A stretch of DNA of 64,000 nt from Maribacter cobaltidurans (GCF_002269385.1 NZ_CP022957.1:4331001-4395000); one strand, 5' to 3'; shown: positions 19,201-27,605, counted from the first letter of the stretch. The notes: a model not told the origin generated them from the letters alone. Translations and numbers: made by a program.

Positions 19201-19300
19201 AACCGATGCCCAACCAACCGCCAAAACCCAAGAAGCCGCTGCCCAATTGCATACACGCGTGGGGGAGATGAAAACGCTTTGGGAATCGAAGTATAAATAA
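16259..19300 (+). CDS. Secreted Asp-box (BNR/VPS10-sortilin-like) beta-propeller protein
   Basis: 1013 aa with a signal peptide ending SSLAQVDP. The first 700 residues contain many Asp-box loops of the S-x-D-x-G-x-T-W type (KTDDYGRTW, KSTNGGKSW, KSTDGGKTW, KSKDGGKTW, KTHDFGKTW), the signature of sialidase/sortilin-type ten-bladed propellers. The C-terminal part is a beta-sandwich-like region with NLRYKEPQGA followed by a helical tail. Proteins of this type are widespread in Bacteroidota and often labelled glycosyl hydrolase or sialidase, but the sialidase Arg triad and FRIP motif were not seen, so no enzymatic activity is claimed. Composition switches back to GC-richer DNA here, marking the right edge of the islet. 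It probably has its own promoter in the 51-bp gap or beyond. Confidence 0.88.
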   Translation: MKTTNLKTALCILCLLVAISSLAQVDPSYYQDLEYRMIGPFRGGRTVGAVGVPSQPNVFFIGVNNGGVWKTDDYGRTWNPIFDDVPTGSVGDLAVSPSDPNVIYVGTGEGLHRPDLAVGDGMFKSTNGGKSWEHIGLEDIQQVSRVIVHPTNPDIVYVAGLGHPYGANEMRGIFKSTDGGKTWKKTLYSNPNTGAIQVELDPNNPNILFAAMWEHQEGPWENAKFSGPHSGLYKSTDGGDTWRQLTNGLPGAEEGLGRVGVALSASNSKRMYATVDAREKGGVYTSADAGESWSLVTTENRLWGRGSDFAEIKVHPKDENVVFVGNVASYKSKDGGKTWTSIKGAPGGDDYHRIWINPLHPEIMLFAADQGAVITVNGGDTWSSWYNQPTSQLYHVTTDNQFPYWVYGGQQESGAIGIASRSNGGQISFREFMGVGADEYAYVAPDPLDNNIVYGGRVIKFNKKTGQSQYVGPEVLRSRDFRYLRTMPLLFHPANDSMLLFGTNVIWKTHDGGQHWEQISGDLTRARPEVPASVGDYKTDAMENMPQRAIVYAIGPSPLDKDIIWAGTDDGLIQVTRDGGNTWTNVTPTSITSWDKISQIDAGHFDAGTAYVAVNAIRKDDMQPHIYKTHDFGKTWEEVVNGMNPSGPVNVVREDPKQKGLLYAGTEREVYFSADDGATWQSLRMNMPASSIRDLVVHENDLVIGTHGRSIWILDDVSLLRELASLSDQNAYLFSPSDAYRVRFNMFSDTPLPPEEPTGENPPDGALIDYYLGADAQKVELNILDSEGGLVNSFSGDDRAEVLDTTQMQHPTYWIRPFKGLSGEPGHHRFVWNLRYKEPQGANRAFAIAAVQYNTPSGPEGPFVSPGTYKVQLKVDGEILEKNITVKLDPRSEMSEEALALQTDLSLQTYTDYGRLQEIREAIDASSAKGRKKEKMLAFRGDGAPEDGDLIYGSIYMSELEDETLVGLQSKLLFLLNVLQKTDAQPTAKTQEAAAQLHTRVGEMKTLWESKYK

Positions 19301-19360
19301 GTCGGGGAAGCATTCAAAAATCACCTTCAATTCTAGGGCTCAATTTCAAATACCTGTCTC

Positions 19361-19379
19361 CCTGAGCGCAGTCGAAGGG
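19361..19379. repeat. Dispersed GAGCGCAGTCGA-type repeat
   Basis: CCTGAGCGCAGTCGAAGGG at 19361-19379 is the same intergenic word family seen at 6.0-6.3, 7.43 and 9.02-9.08 kb. It is partly self-complementary (CCT...AGG outer arms) and lies in the 155-bp gap between two plus-strand genes. Confidence 0.7.
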
Positions 19380-19455
19380 TCTTTCAAGGTTAAAGAAATC
19401 TTAGCAATGGTCCTATTGTTATGCTGATTTAGTACATTGGCAAAAACTCTGAAAC

Positions 19456-20055
19456 TTGTTAGCAAAAAGACGACAATTGCCCCAAATACCTACCAACGAT
19501 ACTGAACGGTTTATTTACTGTTTGGAAGCCGTCGATGATATTGAAACCGAAGCGGTTACCGAAGTTCAAAAGAACTTGGAACATTTGGCCATGCAGTATG
19601 GGGTGGCCAGCATCTATCAAACCTGCGATACCATTGAAGGGCTGGAAGCCAGTTTGAATGCCTTGGTTTTGGACGACCATCATTTTAAGGACTATGAGAT
19701 CATCTACTTGGTGATGACGGGGGAGGCCAATAGTATTTGCCTGAACGACTACTACTATAGTTTACAGGAAATTGCGGAACTCTTTGAAGGCCGATTAAAA
19801 GGAAAGATCCTGCATTTTTCCAATGCCAAAGTGCTGGACCTAGACGAGGAAGAATCCCAATATTTTTTGGATATCACCAATGCCAAAGCCATTTCGGGCT
19901 ACGGCCATGCCTATGAAGGCATCAGCAGCTCCGACTTGGACAAGGCCTTCTTTAACCTGTTCAAGGAAGACGACAATATGTTCGATGTGGTAGAGGAATT
20001 GCACCAACGGCATTACAATATCTGTAAGCTGTTGGATTTTCGGTTGTATTATTAA
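19456..20055 (+). CDS. Conserved hypothetical protein (DUF6642-like)
   Basis: 199 aa, TTG start at 19456; an in-frame stop lies at 19450-19452 and no ATG occurs before the conserved-looking FIYCLEAVDDIETEA segment. No signal peptide, so cytoplasmic. The centre alternates beta/alpha (YEIIYLVMTGEANSICLND, GKILHFSNAKVLDLDE, AISGYGHAYEGIS). It resembles, from memory, a roughly 200-aa Bacteroidota family listed as DUF6642; function unknown. The beta/alpha layout with a GYGH motif could be a caspase/CHAT-like sandwich, but the expected HG...C dyad is not clear, so this is only a suggestion. Confidence 0.7.
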   Translation: MLAKRRQLPQIPTNDTERFIYCLEAVDDIETEAVTEVQKNLEHLAMQYGVASIYQTCDTIEGLEASLNALVLDDHHFKDYEIIYLVMTGEANSICLNDYYYSLQEIAELFEGRLKGKILHFSNAKVLDLDEEESQYFLDITNAKAISGYGHAYEGISSSDLDKAFFNLFKEDDNMFDVVEELHQRHYNICKLLDFRLYY

Positions 20056-20075
20056 GTAGGTCTTACCTTAAAGGA

Positions 20076-20753
20076 TTACCCGTTTAATCTGTTTTCCTTT
20101 CGCTCCCTACGGTCGTCCCTGCGTTCGCGACGGTCTTCCCGTAATTCACCTTTATCCTCCCTGATTTCTTCTTGTGTCTCCAACAGGTCATTGTTCATGG
20201 TGGCAATAAACTTTTCAAGAATTCCGTTTCCAAGCGTTTCATCGGCTTTTGCGTTTTCGTATAGGGCCTTTTGGTTTTCCAATCGGGCTTCCAATTCGGC
20301 ACGGTCGGCTACATCGTCCCGTTTATCACGACGGTCATCACGGGTATTCCTTCGGTCGCGGCGCATATCCCTTCTATCGTCCTGTGTACCCTCGTAACCT
20401 CTGCGGTTCCTTCTTTTTTCCCTTCGGTTGGTTCCTTTTTCCACGGAACTTTGCACCACTTCCCGTTTGGCCCTGGCCACTTTTCCTTCGGCCTGTTGAA
20501 TCTCCCGTTCTATGGCTTTAAGAATTCCTTGCCGATACCGATCGGCCAGTTTGGTATCGTTATTTTCAAGTGCCGTTTGAAATTGCGAAACCTCCTCCTT
20601 GAAAGCTTCCAGTTCTTTGGTGTCACGTTCCAATTGCGCGTTCCCAACCTTTATTTGTAGGTGGTCCTGAACGGTTTCCTTGCCATTCTGTGCTAAAGCA
20701 AAAAAGGTTGTCAATAGTACAAGGGTCGTAGCGAGATATTTACTTGTTTTCAT
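20076..20753 (-). CDS. Exported Arg/Asp/Glu-rich coiled-coil protein
   Basis: 225 aa with a signal peptide (MKTSKYLATTLVLLTTFFALAQ). The mature part is one long predicted coiled coil with extremely charged tracts in the middle and at the C-terminus (repeats of RRD, RDDRR, EDRRER). The hypercharged codons also make all antisense frames open, so the opposing frames here are shadows. No known domain. Likely periplasmic. It lies between the DUF6642-like gene (convergent, 20 bp away) and a serine hydrolase. Confidence 0.75.
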   Translation of the reverse strand: MKTSKYLATTLVLLTTFFALAQNGKETVQDHLQIKVGNAQLERDTKELEAFKEEVSQFQTALENNDTKLADRYRQGILKAIEREIQQAEGKVARAKREVVQSSVEKGTNRREKRRNRRGYEGTQDDRRDMRRDRRNTRDDRRDKRDDVADRAELEARLENQKALYENAKADETLGNGILEKFIATMNNDLLETQEEIREDKGELREDRRERRDDRRERKENRLNG

Positions 20754-20836
20754 CGTTTTTATTTTATCGGTGTAACCTGTTTACCTATTTTTTTAAAAAG
20801 CGTCTAATTCGATTTTATGATGGAGTAGGGGGGATC

Positions 20837-21910
20837 CTAGTTAATAACTGCATTTATTTTTTCCCACAGGGTATTGTCAAAACCGGATACCGCAAAATTG
20901 GGATTTTGTGGGTCCGAAGCATCCCCCATGCGTATGACCACCATGTTTTTGCTGGGAACCACATAGATACGTTGATCCTTGGCGCCCATGGCCGCCACCA
21001 TATCGGCAGGGGCATTTGGGACTAAGGAACCTGGATACACGGTTTGTTCACTGGGTACCATAAACTGCGATTTTCCATTTAACCACCAAAGATATCCGTA
21101 GGAGGGATTGATACTTTGTGAGGTAGTCACACATTCGGTAAAGAAAGATTCATCGATAATCTGTTCTCCGTCCCAGGTACCTTTGTTGAGCCCTAGCAGT
21201 CCAAACCGGGCCATGCTTCGGGTCGTGCTATGAAAGATGGTAAAGATGGTTCCTTCGTTCCAATAGCCATCCATCCCGATCTTTGATTTGAGGTTGGCAT
21301 TGAAGTAGCTTTCAAAATCGGTCGAACTGGATGCGGCAACCACATCCATCAATTTTTGAAAAACGTTGCCGTAGGCCCATCGGGTACCGGCATCGGCGAC
21401 ATAGGTAAGGTTCGATTTTATGACCAATTGTTTGGTATCATCGATTCCCGAGGTCATCGTCAGCAGATTCCTCACCGTAATCAGGTTTTCCTTTTCCAAG
21501 TCCATATTGGTCCAGTCGGTCCCTAGATAGTCGGACACCTTGTTTTCAATATCCACCAGACCGTTTTGCTGCGCAATACCCGTGGTTGCGGACACCAAGG
21601 TTTTTCCAGCGCTGTTCCATTCCCAAGGTTCTTGTGCCGTATGTCCATTATAATATTCTTCCATAACGATCCTACCATTGACAAGGATCATAAAGGATTT
21701 GGAATTGTTTTGACTTAGAAAATCGTTCAAGGCCTCTATATTGTCCACATTCCAACCTAAACTATTTGGGCTAATGCTTTCCCAGGTATCGCTTCCAATC
21801 GGGGGAAAATACATGGTTGGGTCGGGTTTCTCAATAGGCCCGTCGTCCGATTTTGAACAGCTCGCCACGACGATAAGCATCATTGCCAAAACTAAATAGG
21901 TATACTTCAT
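20837..21910 (-). CDS. Serine hydrolase lipoprotein, class C beta-lactamase fold
   Basis: 357 aa from ATG 21910 (MKYTYLVLAMMLIVVASCSK); the frame runs 14 codons upstream but the lipobox VASC at residues 15-18 fixes the likely start. SxxK nucleophile motif in WNSAGKTLVSA, and the WAYGN segment takes the place of the YxN motif. C-terminal part contains SYGYLWWLNGKSQF and AMGAKDQRIYVVPSKNMVVI with the AxGxxGQ-like motif of these hydrolases. The family includes class C beta-lactamases, esterases and D-aminopeptidases; the substrate here is unknown and resistance should not be assumed. Anchored by lipid, probably facing the periplasm. Divergent from the 22.3-kb regulator gene. Confidence 0.88.
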   Translation of the reverse strand: MKYTYLVLAMMLIVVASCSKSDDGPIEKPDPTMYFPPIGSDTWESISPNSLGWNVDNIEALNDFLSQNNSKSFMILVNGRIVMEEYYNGHTAQEPWEWNSAGKTLVSATTGIAQQNGLVDIENKVSDYLGTDWTNMDLEKENLITVRNLLTMTSGIDDTKQLVIKSNLTYVADAGTRWAYGNVFQKLMDVVAASSSTDFESYFNANLKSKIGMDGYWNEGTIFTIFHSTTRSMARFGLLGLNKGTWDGEQIIDESFFTECVTTSQSINPSYGYLWWLNGKSQFMVPSEQTVYPGSLVPNAPADMVAAMGAKDQRIYVVPSKNMVVIRMGDASDPQNPNFAVSGFDNTLWEKINAVIN

Positions 21911-22257
21911 AGCTTTTTTTTTGAACTTCTGTTGGGGAATTGGCTTGCTCACCCATTTTCTACTCAGATTCCCAAGTGTGCCCTAGAACCTGAAAATTTA
22001 AAAAATGGCATAAGAAGCAATAGCTATAACGCTCTGTAATTCGGTTTGTTGTGTGGGGTCTTGGGTGGTTTTAACAAATATTTTGGGGGGCAGTGGGTGT
22101 CACGGTAAGCACCCTTACATTGTACTGGAAGTTAATGAAAATGGGTTACGCTAGGGTAAGCCAAAGGTGGGAGGGTAGTACATGTGATAAGGTTAATACA
22201 TTGTTAACCTTTTAAAGTTTATATTTTTTATTTTTACGTCCGTCAATTTTTCCTTTG
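21911..22257. other. Divergent intergenic region, 347 bp
   Basis: It separates a minus-strand serine hydrolase from the plus-strand TolB-N/AraC regulator and must hold both promoters. A weak GGGTG...CACCC inverted repeat is visible near 22095-22115, and an AT-rich TTGTTAACC...TATATTTT stretch sits just before 22258. No gene and no copy of the 18-bp box found downstream was seen. Confidence 0.5.
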
Positions 22258-24027
22258 ATGACCCAAAAATCGATAGCCGTACTTCCTTTTGTCAATATGA
22301 GCAATGATATTGACAATGACTATTTCTGTGATGGGATTACCGAGGAAATCATCAATGCACTCACAAAAATCAACGAGCTTAAGGTAATTGCGCGGACCTC
22401 TTCCTTTGCCTTTAAGGGAAAGGATATTGATATTCGGGAAATTGGTGGGCAATTGGGTGTCAACACGGTGCTTGAGGGAAGTATTAAAAAATCCCGGGAA
22501 CGGGTTAGGATAACGGCACAGTTAATAGATGTTGCGGATGGGACGCATTATTGGTCCAAAAGGTTCGACAGGGAATTAACGGATATTTTTGATCTGGAAG
22601 ATGAGATTAGCCTGGCCATTGCGGATGAAGTCCGAAACAATTTTGGGCATTTTGAGGTGCAAGACCATTTAATAAAGCAACCCACCAACAATGTGGATGC
22701 CTATCAATTGTTCTTAAAAGGGCGTTCACTGCAATTAAAATGGACACCAAAAAGCCTTAACGAAGCCATAACCTATTATGATCAGGCCATTACCTTGGAT
22801 AAAAATTATGCGAAAGCCTATTATGCCAATTTGCAATGCTACGGCTTATTGGCCATGTGGGGGTATATGCCCTACCAAGAAGCTATGGATTTGGCCATTG
22901 GCAATCTTTTGATCGCCAAAGAAATAGACACCTCCTTACCCGAATACCCACATTCCTTTGTGGGTAAGTTTTTTTGGGGAGAATGGGATTTCAAAAATGC
23001 GTACATCCATATCAATAAAGTCTTGGCCATTAATCCGAATCACATCGATGGGTTGGAAGCTATGGCGGAACTGTTCATTGCCCTTGGCTTTTTTGACGAG
23101 GCCTTAGTATATGCCAACAAACTTTTGGATCTAGACCCACTTTCGGCAAACAATCATTACACTTTTGCTCATATATGCTACTATCAAGGTCAATTTGATA
23201 AAGCCTTGGAAAGTGTAAACTATGCCCTAACCCTTAATCCGGAATTGGCCCTAGCGCATCATTTAAAGTGTTTTTGTTTGATATGGCTCAACCAAAAACA
23301 GCAATTTGAAGAATTTATAAAGGACACGCCACTAGTCGAAGAGAAAAAATGGTTATTCCGACTTATCAATGAAAAGCCTGTTGAAGTCCCTGATGAAATC
23401 GTATCACAATGGACAGCTAGTGAAAGCAACGAAACCATGCTTGTTCCCTACGACCTTTATATTTTGAGTAATTCCAACCATAAAGCGTTAGGTTTATCCC
23501 GTTTGCAGGAAATGATCGAACGCAGGCGTGGCCAAATCATCAATTACAGGCAAGAACCTTTTTTGAAACCCTTACACGGGATGGATGGTTTTTCGGATTT
23601 GCACCATTCCAACCTGTGCCTTTCGGATATTACATCCCCCGTGGAAGAGGAAGAAAAAACAACACCTACTATTTTAGATGCTTCCCAAATAGAGGCCTTA
23701 AAAGAGGAGCTGCTTACCTATTTTGAGGAAGAGGAACCTTTTCTGAATCCGCAATTGAGTTTAAAATTCGTGGCCGATGTCCTAGGGTTCAACACCAATA
23801 AAATATCCTACCTGATCAATACCGCCTTTGATCTAAATTTTAATGATTTTGTGAATTCATACCGCCTAAAACGCTTTAAATCCATTGCCCTGGACCCCAA
23901 AAACTCGCATTTGACCATTCTTGGATTGGCCTATGACAGCGGTTTTAATTCCAAAAGTGTGTTCAATACCTACTTTAAAAAAATAGAGGGGATAACCCCT
24001 AGGGCTTGGATGAAGTCCAATTCATGA
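22258..24027 (+). CDS. TolB-N-domain / TPR / AraC-type HTH transcriptional regulator
   Basis: 589 aa from ATG 22258 (a TTG codon directly upstream could also serve). Residues 1-125 (SIAVLPFVNMSNDIDNDYFC, then VLEGSIKKSRERVRITAQLI and DGTHYWSKRFDREL) are the TolB-N/FlgO-like module found in adenylate-cyclase-type and SARP-type regulators. TPR-like repeats follow, about 150-340 (KNYAKAYYANLQCYG, ELALAHHLKCF). The last 110 residues are an AraC HTH (FNDFVNSYRLKRFKSIAL, ILGLAYDSGFNSKSVFNTYF, PRAWM). No membrane segment is present, so it is a cytoplasmic transcription factor. Located upstream of several operons, three of which share an identical box-plus-promoter layout, it is the obvious candidate regulator of that set. 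Confidence 0.9.
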   Translation: MTQKSIAVLPFVNMSNDIDNDYFCDGITEEIINALTKINELKVIARTSSFAFKGKDIDIREIGGQLGVNTVLEGSIKKSRERVRITAQLIDVADGTHYWSKRFDRELTDIFDLEDEISLAIADEVRNNFGHFEVQDHLIKQPTNNVDAYQLFLKGRSLQLKWTPKSLNEAITYYDQAITLDKNYAKAYYANLQCYGLLAMWGYMPYQEAMDLAIGNLLIAKEIDTSLPEYPHSFVGKFFWGEWDFKNAYIHINKVLAINPNHIDGLEAMAELFIALGFFDEALVYANKLLDLDPLSANNHYTFAHICYYQGQFDKALESVNYALTLNPELALAHHLKCFCLIWLNQKQQFEEFIKDTPLVEEKKWLFRLINEKPVEVPDEIVSQWTASESNETMLVPYDLYILSNSNHKALGLSRLQEMIERRRGQIINYRQEPFLKPLHGMDGFSDLHHSNLCLSDITSPVEEEEKTTPTILDASQIEALKEELLTYFEEEEPFLNPQLSLKFVADVLGFNTNKISYLINTAFDLNFNDFVNSYRLKRFKSIALDPKNSHLTILGLAYDSGFNSKSVFNTYFKKIEGITPRAWMKSNS

Positions 24028-24051
24028 TTCATCTTCCTTAGTTCGTTTCAG

Positions 24052-24095
24052 ATTATAATTCAGAACGATTGATGTGTACTTACAGTCAATCTTTG
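24052..24095 (+). promoter_or_regulatory. Shared 18-bp box plus promoter element, copy 1
   Basis: Box ATTATAATTCAGAACGAT at 24052-24069, then a 21-nt spacer, then CTTTG at 24091-24095, and a TCAAAAAACGAACAATT leader before the serine hydrolase ATG at 24128. Two other copies (27706, 29530) have the same box (15 of 18 positions invariant among the three) and exactly the same spacer. CTTTG fits the 3' end of the Bacteroidota -7 element TAnnTTTG, while the TA half is absent, which is typical for activator-dependent promoters (inference). Confidence 0.7.
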
Positions 24096-24127
24096 CATCA
24101 AAATTATAAATCAAAAAACGAACAATT

Positions 24128-25207
24128 ATGACAACTTTACACAAACGCTTAATCGTTTTCATGGTATCCCTTTTAGGGCTTTTTACATCTTGCTCTAAGG
24201 AAGACGACACCCCTTCACCCAATCCCAACGACACCACCATTGAAACTGTCCTCACCGATATCGGGTTTCAAGGCTATGCCATTGTCACCAAAAACGGGAA
24301 GGATTTGGTACGCCAGGGTTTTGGATGGGCCAATCAAGACACGGAATTGCCCCAAGGGGATAACCTAGGGTACCGAATAGGTTCGGTCACCAAAACACTT
24401 ACTGCAGCGGCGGTCGTGCAATTAAAACGTGATGGGTTGATCCAAAGCTTTGATCAAACCTTGGATGAATTTGATACCGAATTCCCGAATGGTGAACAAA
24501 TTACCATTGCAAAGTTACTATCCCATCAATCGGGTGTACCAGAGTTTCAATTACTGGCTGAAGGCGCTTACGAACAAGGGGAAACCTTGGATGAAGGGAC
24601 TATTTATGAGCTTATCAAGGAATTGATACTTGAAAATGGACTCGATTTTACACCAGGGTCCAACAAAGAGTATTGCAACTCAAACTACCTCATTGCAGCC
24701 TTGTTGGTGGAGCAGGTATCGGGAATGCCCTATCACGAATATGTGCAGCAGAAAATTTTCAATCCGTTGGGAATGTCAGAATCCTACAAAGGGACGGATG
24801 AGATTGACAGCGATACCCACGCACAGGGCTATTTGAATGGAAGCCCTAACAGTTCGTATCCTATGGAAATTCCTTTTGGGGCAGGCGATTTCAGTAGTAC
24901 GCCAAGCGATATGGAAACCTGGACAAATGCCGTAAAAACGGATTGGTTTACCGAAGCTGAAAAGTCGGAAATATTTGCCAAAGATGTTCCAAGTGGCTAT
25001 GTGGATTTTGGCTTGGGATGGTTTACCACACAAGAGGGCAATACCACGATGTACTGGCACGGTGGCGATATTAATGGCTATTGGAGTATGATAGGTTTTA
25101 TACCGGAATATGATGCCACGATCGTACTGTTAAGCAATCAGCAAGACGATACGGGAACACAACGCAACACCATTATCGAACACCTATTGACCAAGGAGTT
25201 TAATTAA
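24128..25207 (+). CDS. Serine hydrolase lipoprotein, class C beta-lactamase fold
   Basis: 359 aa with lipobox LFTSC (Cys about residue 22). SxxK motif GSVTKTLTAAAVVQL, Tyr motif KEYCNSNYLIAALL (YxN) and the C-terminal WHGGDINGYWS (HxG, the KTG equivalent) are all intact, so an active serine hydrolase is expected. It acts at the cell envelope; substrate unknown (peptides, esters or beta-lactams are all possible in the family). The promoter carries box copy 1. The next gene starts 21 bp after the stop and may be cotranscribed. Confidence 0.9.
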   Translation: MTTLHKRLIVFMVSLLGLFTSCSKEDDTPSPNPNDTTIETVLTDIGFQGYAIVTKNGKDLVRQGFGWANQDTELPQGDNLGYRIGSVTKTLTAAAVVQLKRDGLIQSFDQTLDEFDTEFPNGEQITIAKLLSHQSGVPEFQLLAEGAYEQGETLDEGTIYELIKELILENGLDFTPGSNKEYCNSNYLIAALLVEQVSGMPYHEYVQQKIFNPLGMSESYKGTDEIDSDTHAQGYLNGSPNSSYPMEIPFGAGDFSSTPSDMETWTNAVKTDWFTEAEKSEIFAKDVPSGYVDFGLGWFTTQEGNTTMYWHGGDINGYWSMIGFIPEYDATIVLLSNQQDDTGTQRNTIIEHLLTKEFN

Positions 25208-25228
25208 AAATATTTCAATTATAGAGAC

Positions 25229-25687
25229 ATGAAAAAATTAGTAGTATTATTTGCCTTTTACACATTTTGTACAAATCCTGTTTTTAGTCAGCAAGACTAT
25301 GAAGTTAAGGTTATAACAAGTGTAGAATCTATTGTTTCAAGCGGATTGGGCCGATCACGTATGCTTTCATCTAACGATGAAAGGGACTACAAAGAGTTCA
25401 CTTCTGAGCAAACGGAAGACGACAATTCCCGGAATACCTCCAAGAGAAAGGACATTAGGGTCAAAAATTTTGAAGAAACGAAACTGTTGAACTTTTACAA
25501 TTTGGGCGGCATACGCTTTCAAAATATTGTAGCGAACGATGCCTTGATTTCATCAAAACTGACGGACATGCTTACAGAAGGTTGGGATTTGGTGTTCGTA
25601 ACCAGTGCCGTGGAAAGTGACGCAGGCGAAAATGACGATAATGGGATTTTTATAACCCGATATATTTTTAAAAGAAAACTGGACTGA
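25229..25687 (+). CDS. Exported hypothetical protein
   Basis: 152 aa with signal peptide (MKKLVVLFAFYTFCTNPVFSQ). The mature part has a charged, probably disordered stretch (about 50-80) followed by a compact C-terminal region (LNFYNLGGIRFQNIVANDA, LTEGWDLVFVTSAVES, ITRYIFKRKLD). The end resembles the small DUF4177-like fold (a strand-helix-strand with EGWxLV), seen here only by eye. No function assigned. Starts 21 bp after the serine hydrolase, same strand, and 24 bp before the SDR gene. Confidence 0.72.
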   Translation: MKKLVVLFAFYTFCTNPVFSQQDYEVKVITSVESIVSSGLGRSRMLSSNDERDYKEFTSEQTEDDNSRNTSKRKDIRVKNFEETKLLNFYNLGGIRFQNIVANDALISSKLTDMLTEGWDLVFVTSAVESDAGENDDNGIFITRYIFKRKLD

Positions 25688-25711
25688 AAAACCATTAAAT
25701 TTTTATTAGTG

Positions 25712-26584
25712 ATGAAACATACCAACGTATTATTGGCAGGCGCTACAGGCTATTTGGGTGGTTTCTTATTGAAAGTCCTCATCGAAAGGAAAAATCAGGT
25801 CGTAGCCATTGTGCGCAATCCCAATAGCTTGCAAAATGACCATGAGAATTATTTGGAAATAAAACAGGCCCAAGTAACACAACCTGAAACCTTACGGGAT
25901 ATCTGTAAGGGCATTGACACCGTAATTTCCACAGTGGGCATCACCAGGCAAAAAGATGGTCTTACCTACATGGATGTAGATTATCAGGCCAATATGAATT
26001 TATTGGAGGAAGCTAAAAAGGCGGATGTAAAGCACTTTGTGTATGTGTCCGCCATTAACGGGGACAAACACCGCAATCTAAAAATCTTTGAAGCCAAGGA
26101 AAAGTTTGTGGATGCTTTGAAAGCTTCTGGATTGCATTATACCATCGTACGGCCGAATGGTTTTTTCTCGGATATGAAGGATTTTTTGGAAATGGCGAAA
26201 TCGGGACGTGTTTATTTGTTTGGTTCTGGCCATCAAAAATTCAATCCTATCCATGGCGATGACCTAGCAAGGGCCATTTTAGATACTTTGGATGAGGGCA
26301 ACAAAGAATTGACCATTGGAGGTCCGGATGTTTTAAGCTTGAATGAGATAAGTGAACTCGCGCTAAAAACCTTGAACAAGCCCATTAAAATTGTGCATTT
26401 GCCGGATTGGTCCAGAAAACTGACCGTTTGGTTTTTGCGAACTTTTACCAGTGTCAAAACCTATGGACCCATCGAATTTTTTCTCACCTTAATGGCAGAG
26501 GATTGTATTGCCCCCTGTTTTGGGACCCATCATTTGGAGGATTTTTATAAGGAAGTAGTTCAAAACAGTATAGAACCAAAATGA
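25712..26584 (+). CDS. NmrA/YbjT-like SDR-type NAD(P)-binding protein
   Basis: 290 aa from ATG 25712 (a GTG one codon upstream is also possible). N-terminal AGATGYLGGFLLKVLIERK is the GxxGxxG Rossmann motif of atypical SDRs; VIRTVGI-like and FVYVSAINGD segments follow. The canonical YxxxK is replaced by IFEAKEKFVDAL, with Lys in the usual helix. This is the NmrA/Ycf39/complex-I NDUFA9-like group, which often bind NAD(P) without strong catalysis. Its stop overlaps the next start by ATGA (26581-26584), so it heads a three-gene translationally coupled operon with a membrane protein and an acetyltransferase. Confidence 0.88.
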   Translation: MKHTNVLLAGATGYLGGFLLKVLIERKNQVVAIVRNPNSLQNDHENYLEIKQAQVTQPETLRDICKGIDTVISTVGITRQKDGLTYMDVDYQANMNLLEEAKKADVKHFVYVSAINGDKHRNLKIFEAKEKFVDALKASGLHYTIVRPNGFFSDMKDFLEMAKSGRVYLFGSGHQKFNPIHGDDLARAILDTLDEGNKELTIGGPDVLSLNEISELALKTLNKPIKIVHLPDWSRKLTVWFLRTFTSVKTYGPIEFFLTLMAEDCIAPCFGTHHLEDFYKEVVQNSIEPK

Positions 26585-26967
26585 AAAAAATAAACGTTTT
26601 TGGAAGAATTGCGCTGGGTATTGTAATGGCCTACGTTCTATTTCATACACTGATTTTATTGCAATTCATCCCATCCCATGTGGTTTGGGGAGGAAAAATA
26701 GTGGAACCCAAAACGATCCTAATTTTAGAATGGGTAGCACTTTTGGTCCTCCTGTTTTTAGGCAGTTTGATTTTAATGAAAACCAAAGTAATTCCCAACA
26801 AATGGCAAGAGAAAGCCCTAAATAGATGGTTATTGGTGTTTTCCGTATATTTTGTGCTCAATACCCTTGGGAATGTACTGGCGGAAAGTATTTTTGAAAA
26901 AGCGCAAGCCTTGCTTACGCTTATTCTAGCGCTAAGTCTGTTTAACCTGTCCAAACGTAATCCATGA
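26581..26967 (+). CDS. Small integral membrane protein
   Basis: 128 aa with about four hydrophobic helices ([67 protein letters not shown]). No recognised domain. Its start overlaps the SDR stop and its stop overlaps the acetyltransferase start, both by ATGA, showing tight cotranslation; the three products probably work together. Inner-membrane location inferred. Confidence 0.8.
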   Translation: MKKINVFGRIALGIVMAYVLFHTLILLQFIPSHVVWGGKIVEPKTILILEWVALLVLLFLGSLILMKTKVIPNKWQEKALNRWLLVFSVYFVLNTLGNVLAESIFEKAQALLTLILALSLFNLSKRNP

Positions 26968-27581
26968 AAGCTCCGGACCCAAATACCCGCTTCCCCTTAT
27001 CAAACTACGATACGCTTTGTTTTCTGAAAAACATCGTTACAAATCCGAATATCATTGTTGGGGATTATACCTATTACGATGATTTTGAAGATGTTGCCAA
27101 CTTTGAAAAAAACGTCAAATACCATTTTGATTTTATTGGGGACAAGCTCATCATTGGGAAGTTCTGTATGATTGCCTCCGGTGCTACCTTTATTATGAAC
27201 GGTGGCAATCATCTCACCGAAGCCGCAACGGCCTATCCCTTTGCCATATTTGGAGGTGCCTGGCAAAACGCCATGGAGGGTAAAAGCTATCCTACAAAAG
27301 GGGATACCATTATCGGCAATGATGTTTGGATAGGTCACGGGGCAACGATTATGCCGGGAGTACACATAGGAGATGGTGCCATTATTGCCACAAAGGCGGT
27401 GGTTACAAAAAATGTGGAACCTTACACCATTGTGGGTGGTAATCCTGCAAAACCAATTAAAAAACGCTTCTCCGAAGCTACCATTTCCAGATTGTTGGAA
27501 CTACTATGGTGGGATTGGGATATAGAAAAAATCACCCAAAATCTAGGGAAACTTACAAGTAATCCTGAAGCGTTGTTTTAA
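26964..27581 (+). CDS. Vat/CatB-type hexapeptide-repeat O-acetyltransferase
   Basis: 205 aa, left-handed beta-helix acyltransferase: [20 protein letters not shown], then [20 protein letters not shown] and [12 protein letters not shown], the C-terminal signature of the xenobiotic acetyltransferase (XAT) group. The active-site His region [16 protein letters not shown] matches the GGNH...PF motif of streptogramin/chloramphenicol acetyltransferases. Acetyl-CoA is the donor; the natural acceptor is uncertain because environmental XAT members are often not resistance enzymes. Last gene of a coupled operon, followed 25 bp later by a strong terminator. Confidence 0.9.
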   Translation: MKAPDPNTRFPLSNYDTLCFLKNIVTNPNIIVGDYTYYDDFEDVANFEKNVKYHFDFIGDKLIIGKFCMIASGATFIMNGGNHLTEAATAYPFAIFGGAWQNAMEGKSYPTKGDTIIGNDVWIGHGATIMPGVHIGDGAIIATKAVVTKNVEPYTIVGGNPAKPIKKRFSEATISRLLELLWWDWDIEKITQNLGKLTSNPEALF

Positions 27582-27605
27582 AAACCTACATAGTATGTTA
27601 CAGAG

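Noticed and set aside
16259..19300. Calling the Asp-box protein a sialidase
   Set aside because: Asp-boxes are abundant, but the FRIP motif and the Arg triad were not seen; only the propeller fold is supported.
20191..20660. Several long plus-strand frames over the charged coiled-coil gene
   Set aside because: They mirror Arg/Asp-rich codons of the minus-strand gene, which has a signal peptide; composition (Ser/Arg/Phe-rich) is typical of antisense artefacts.
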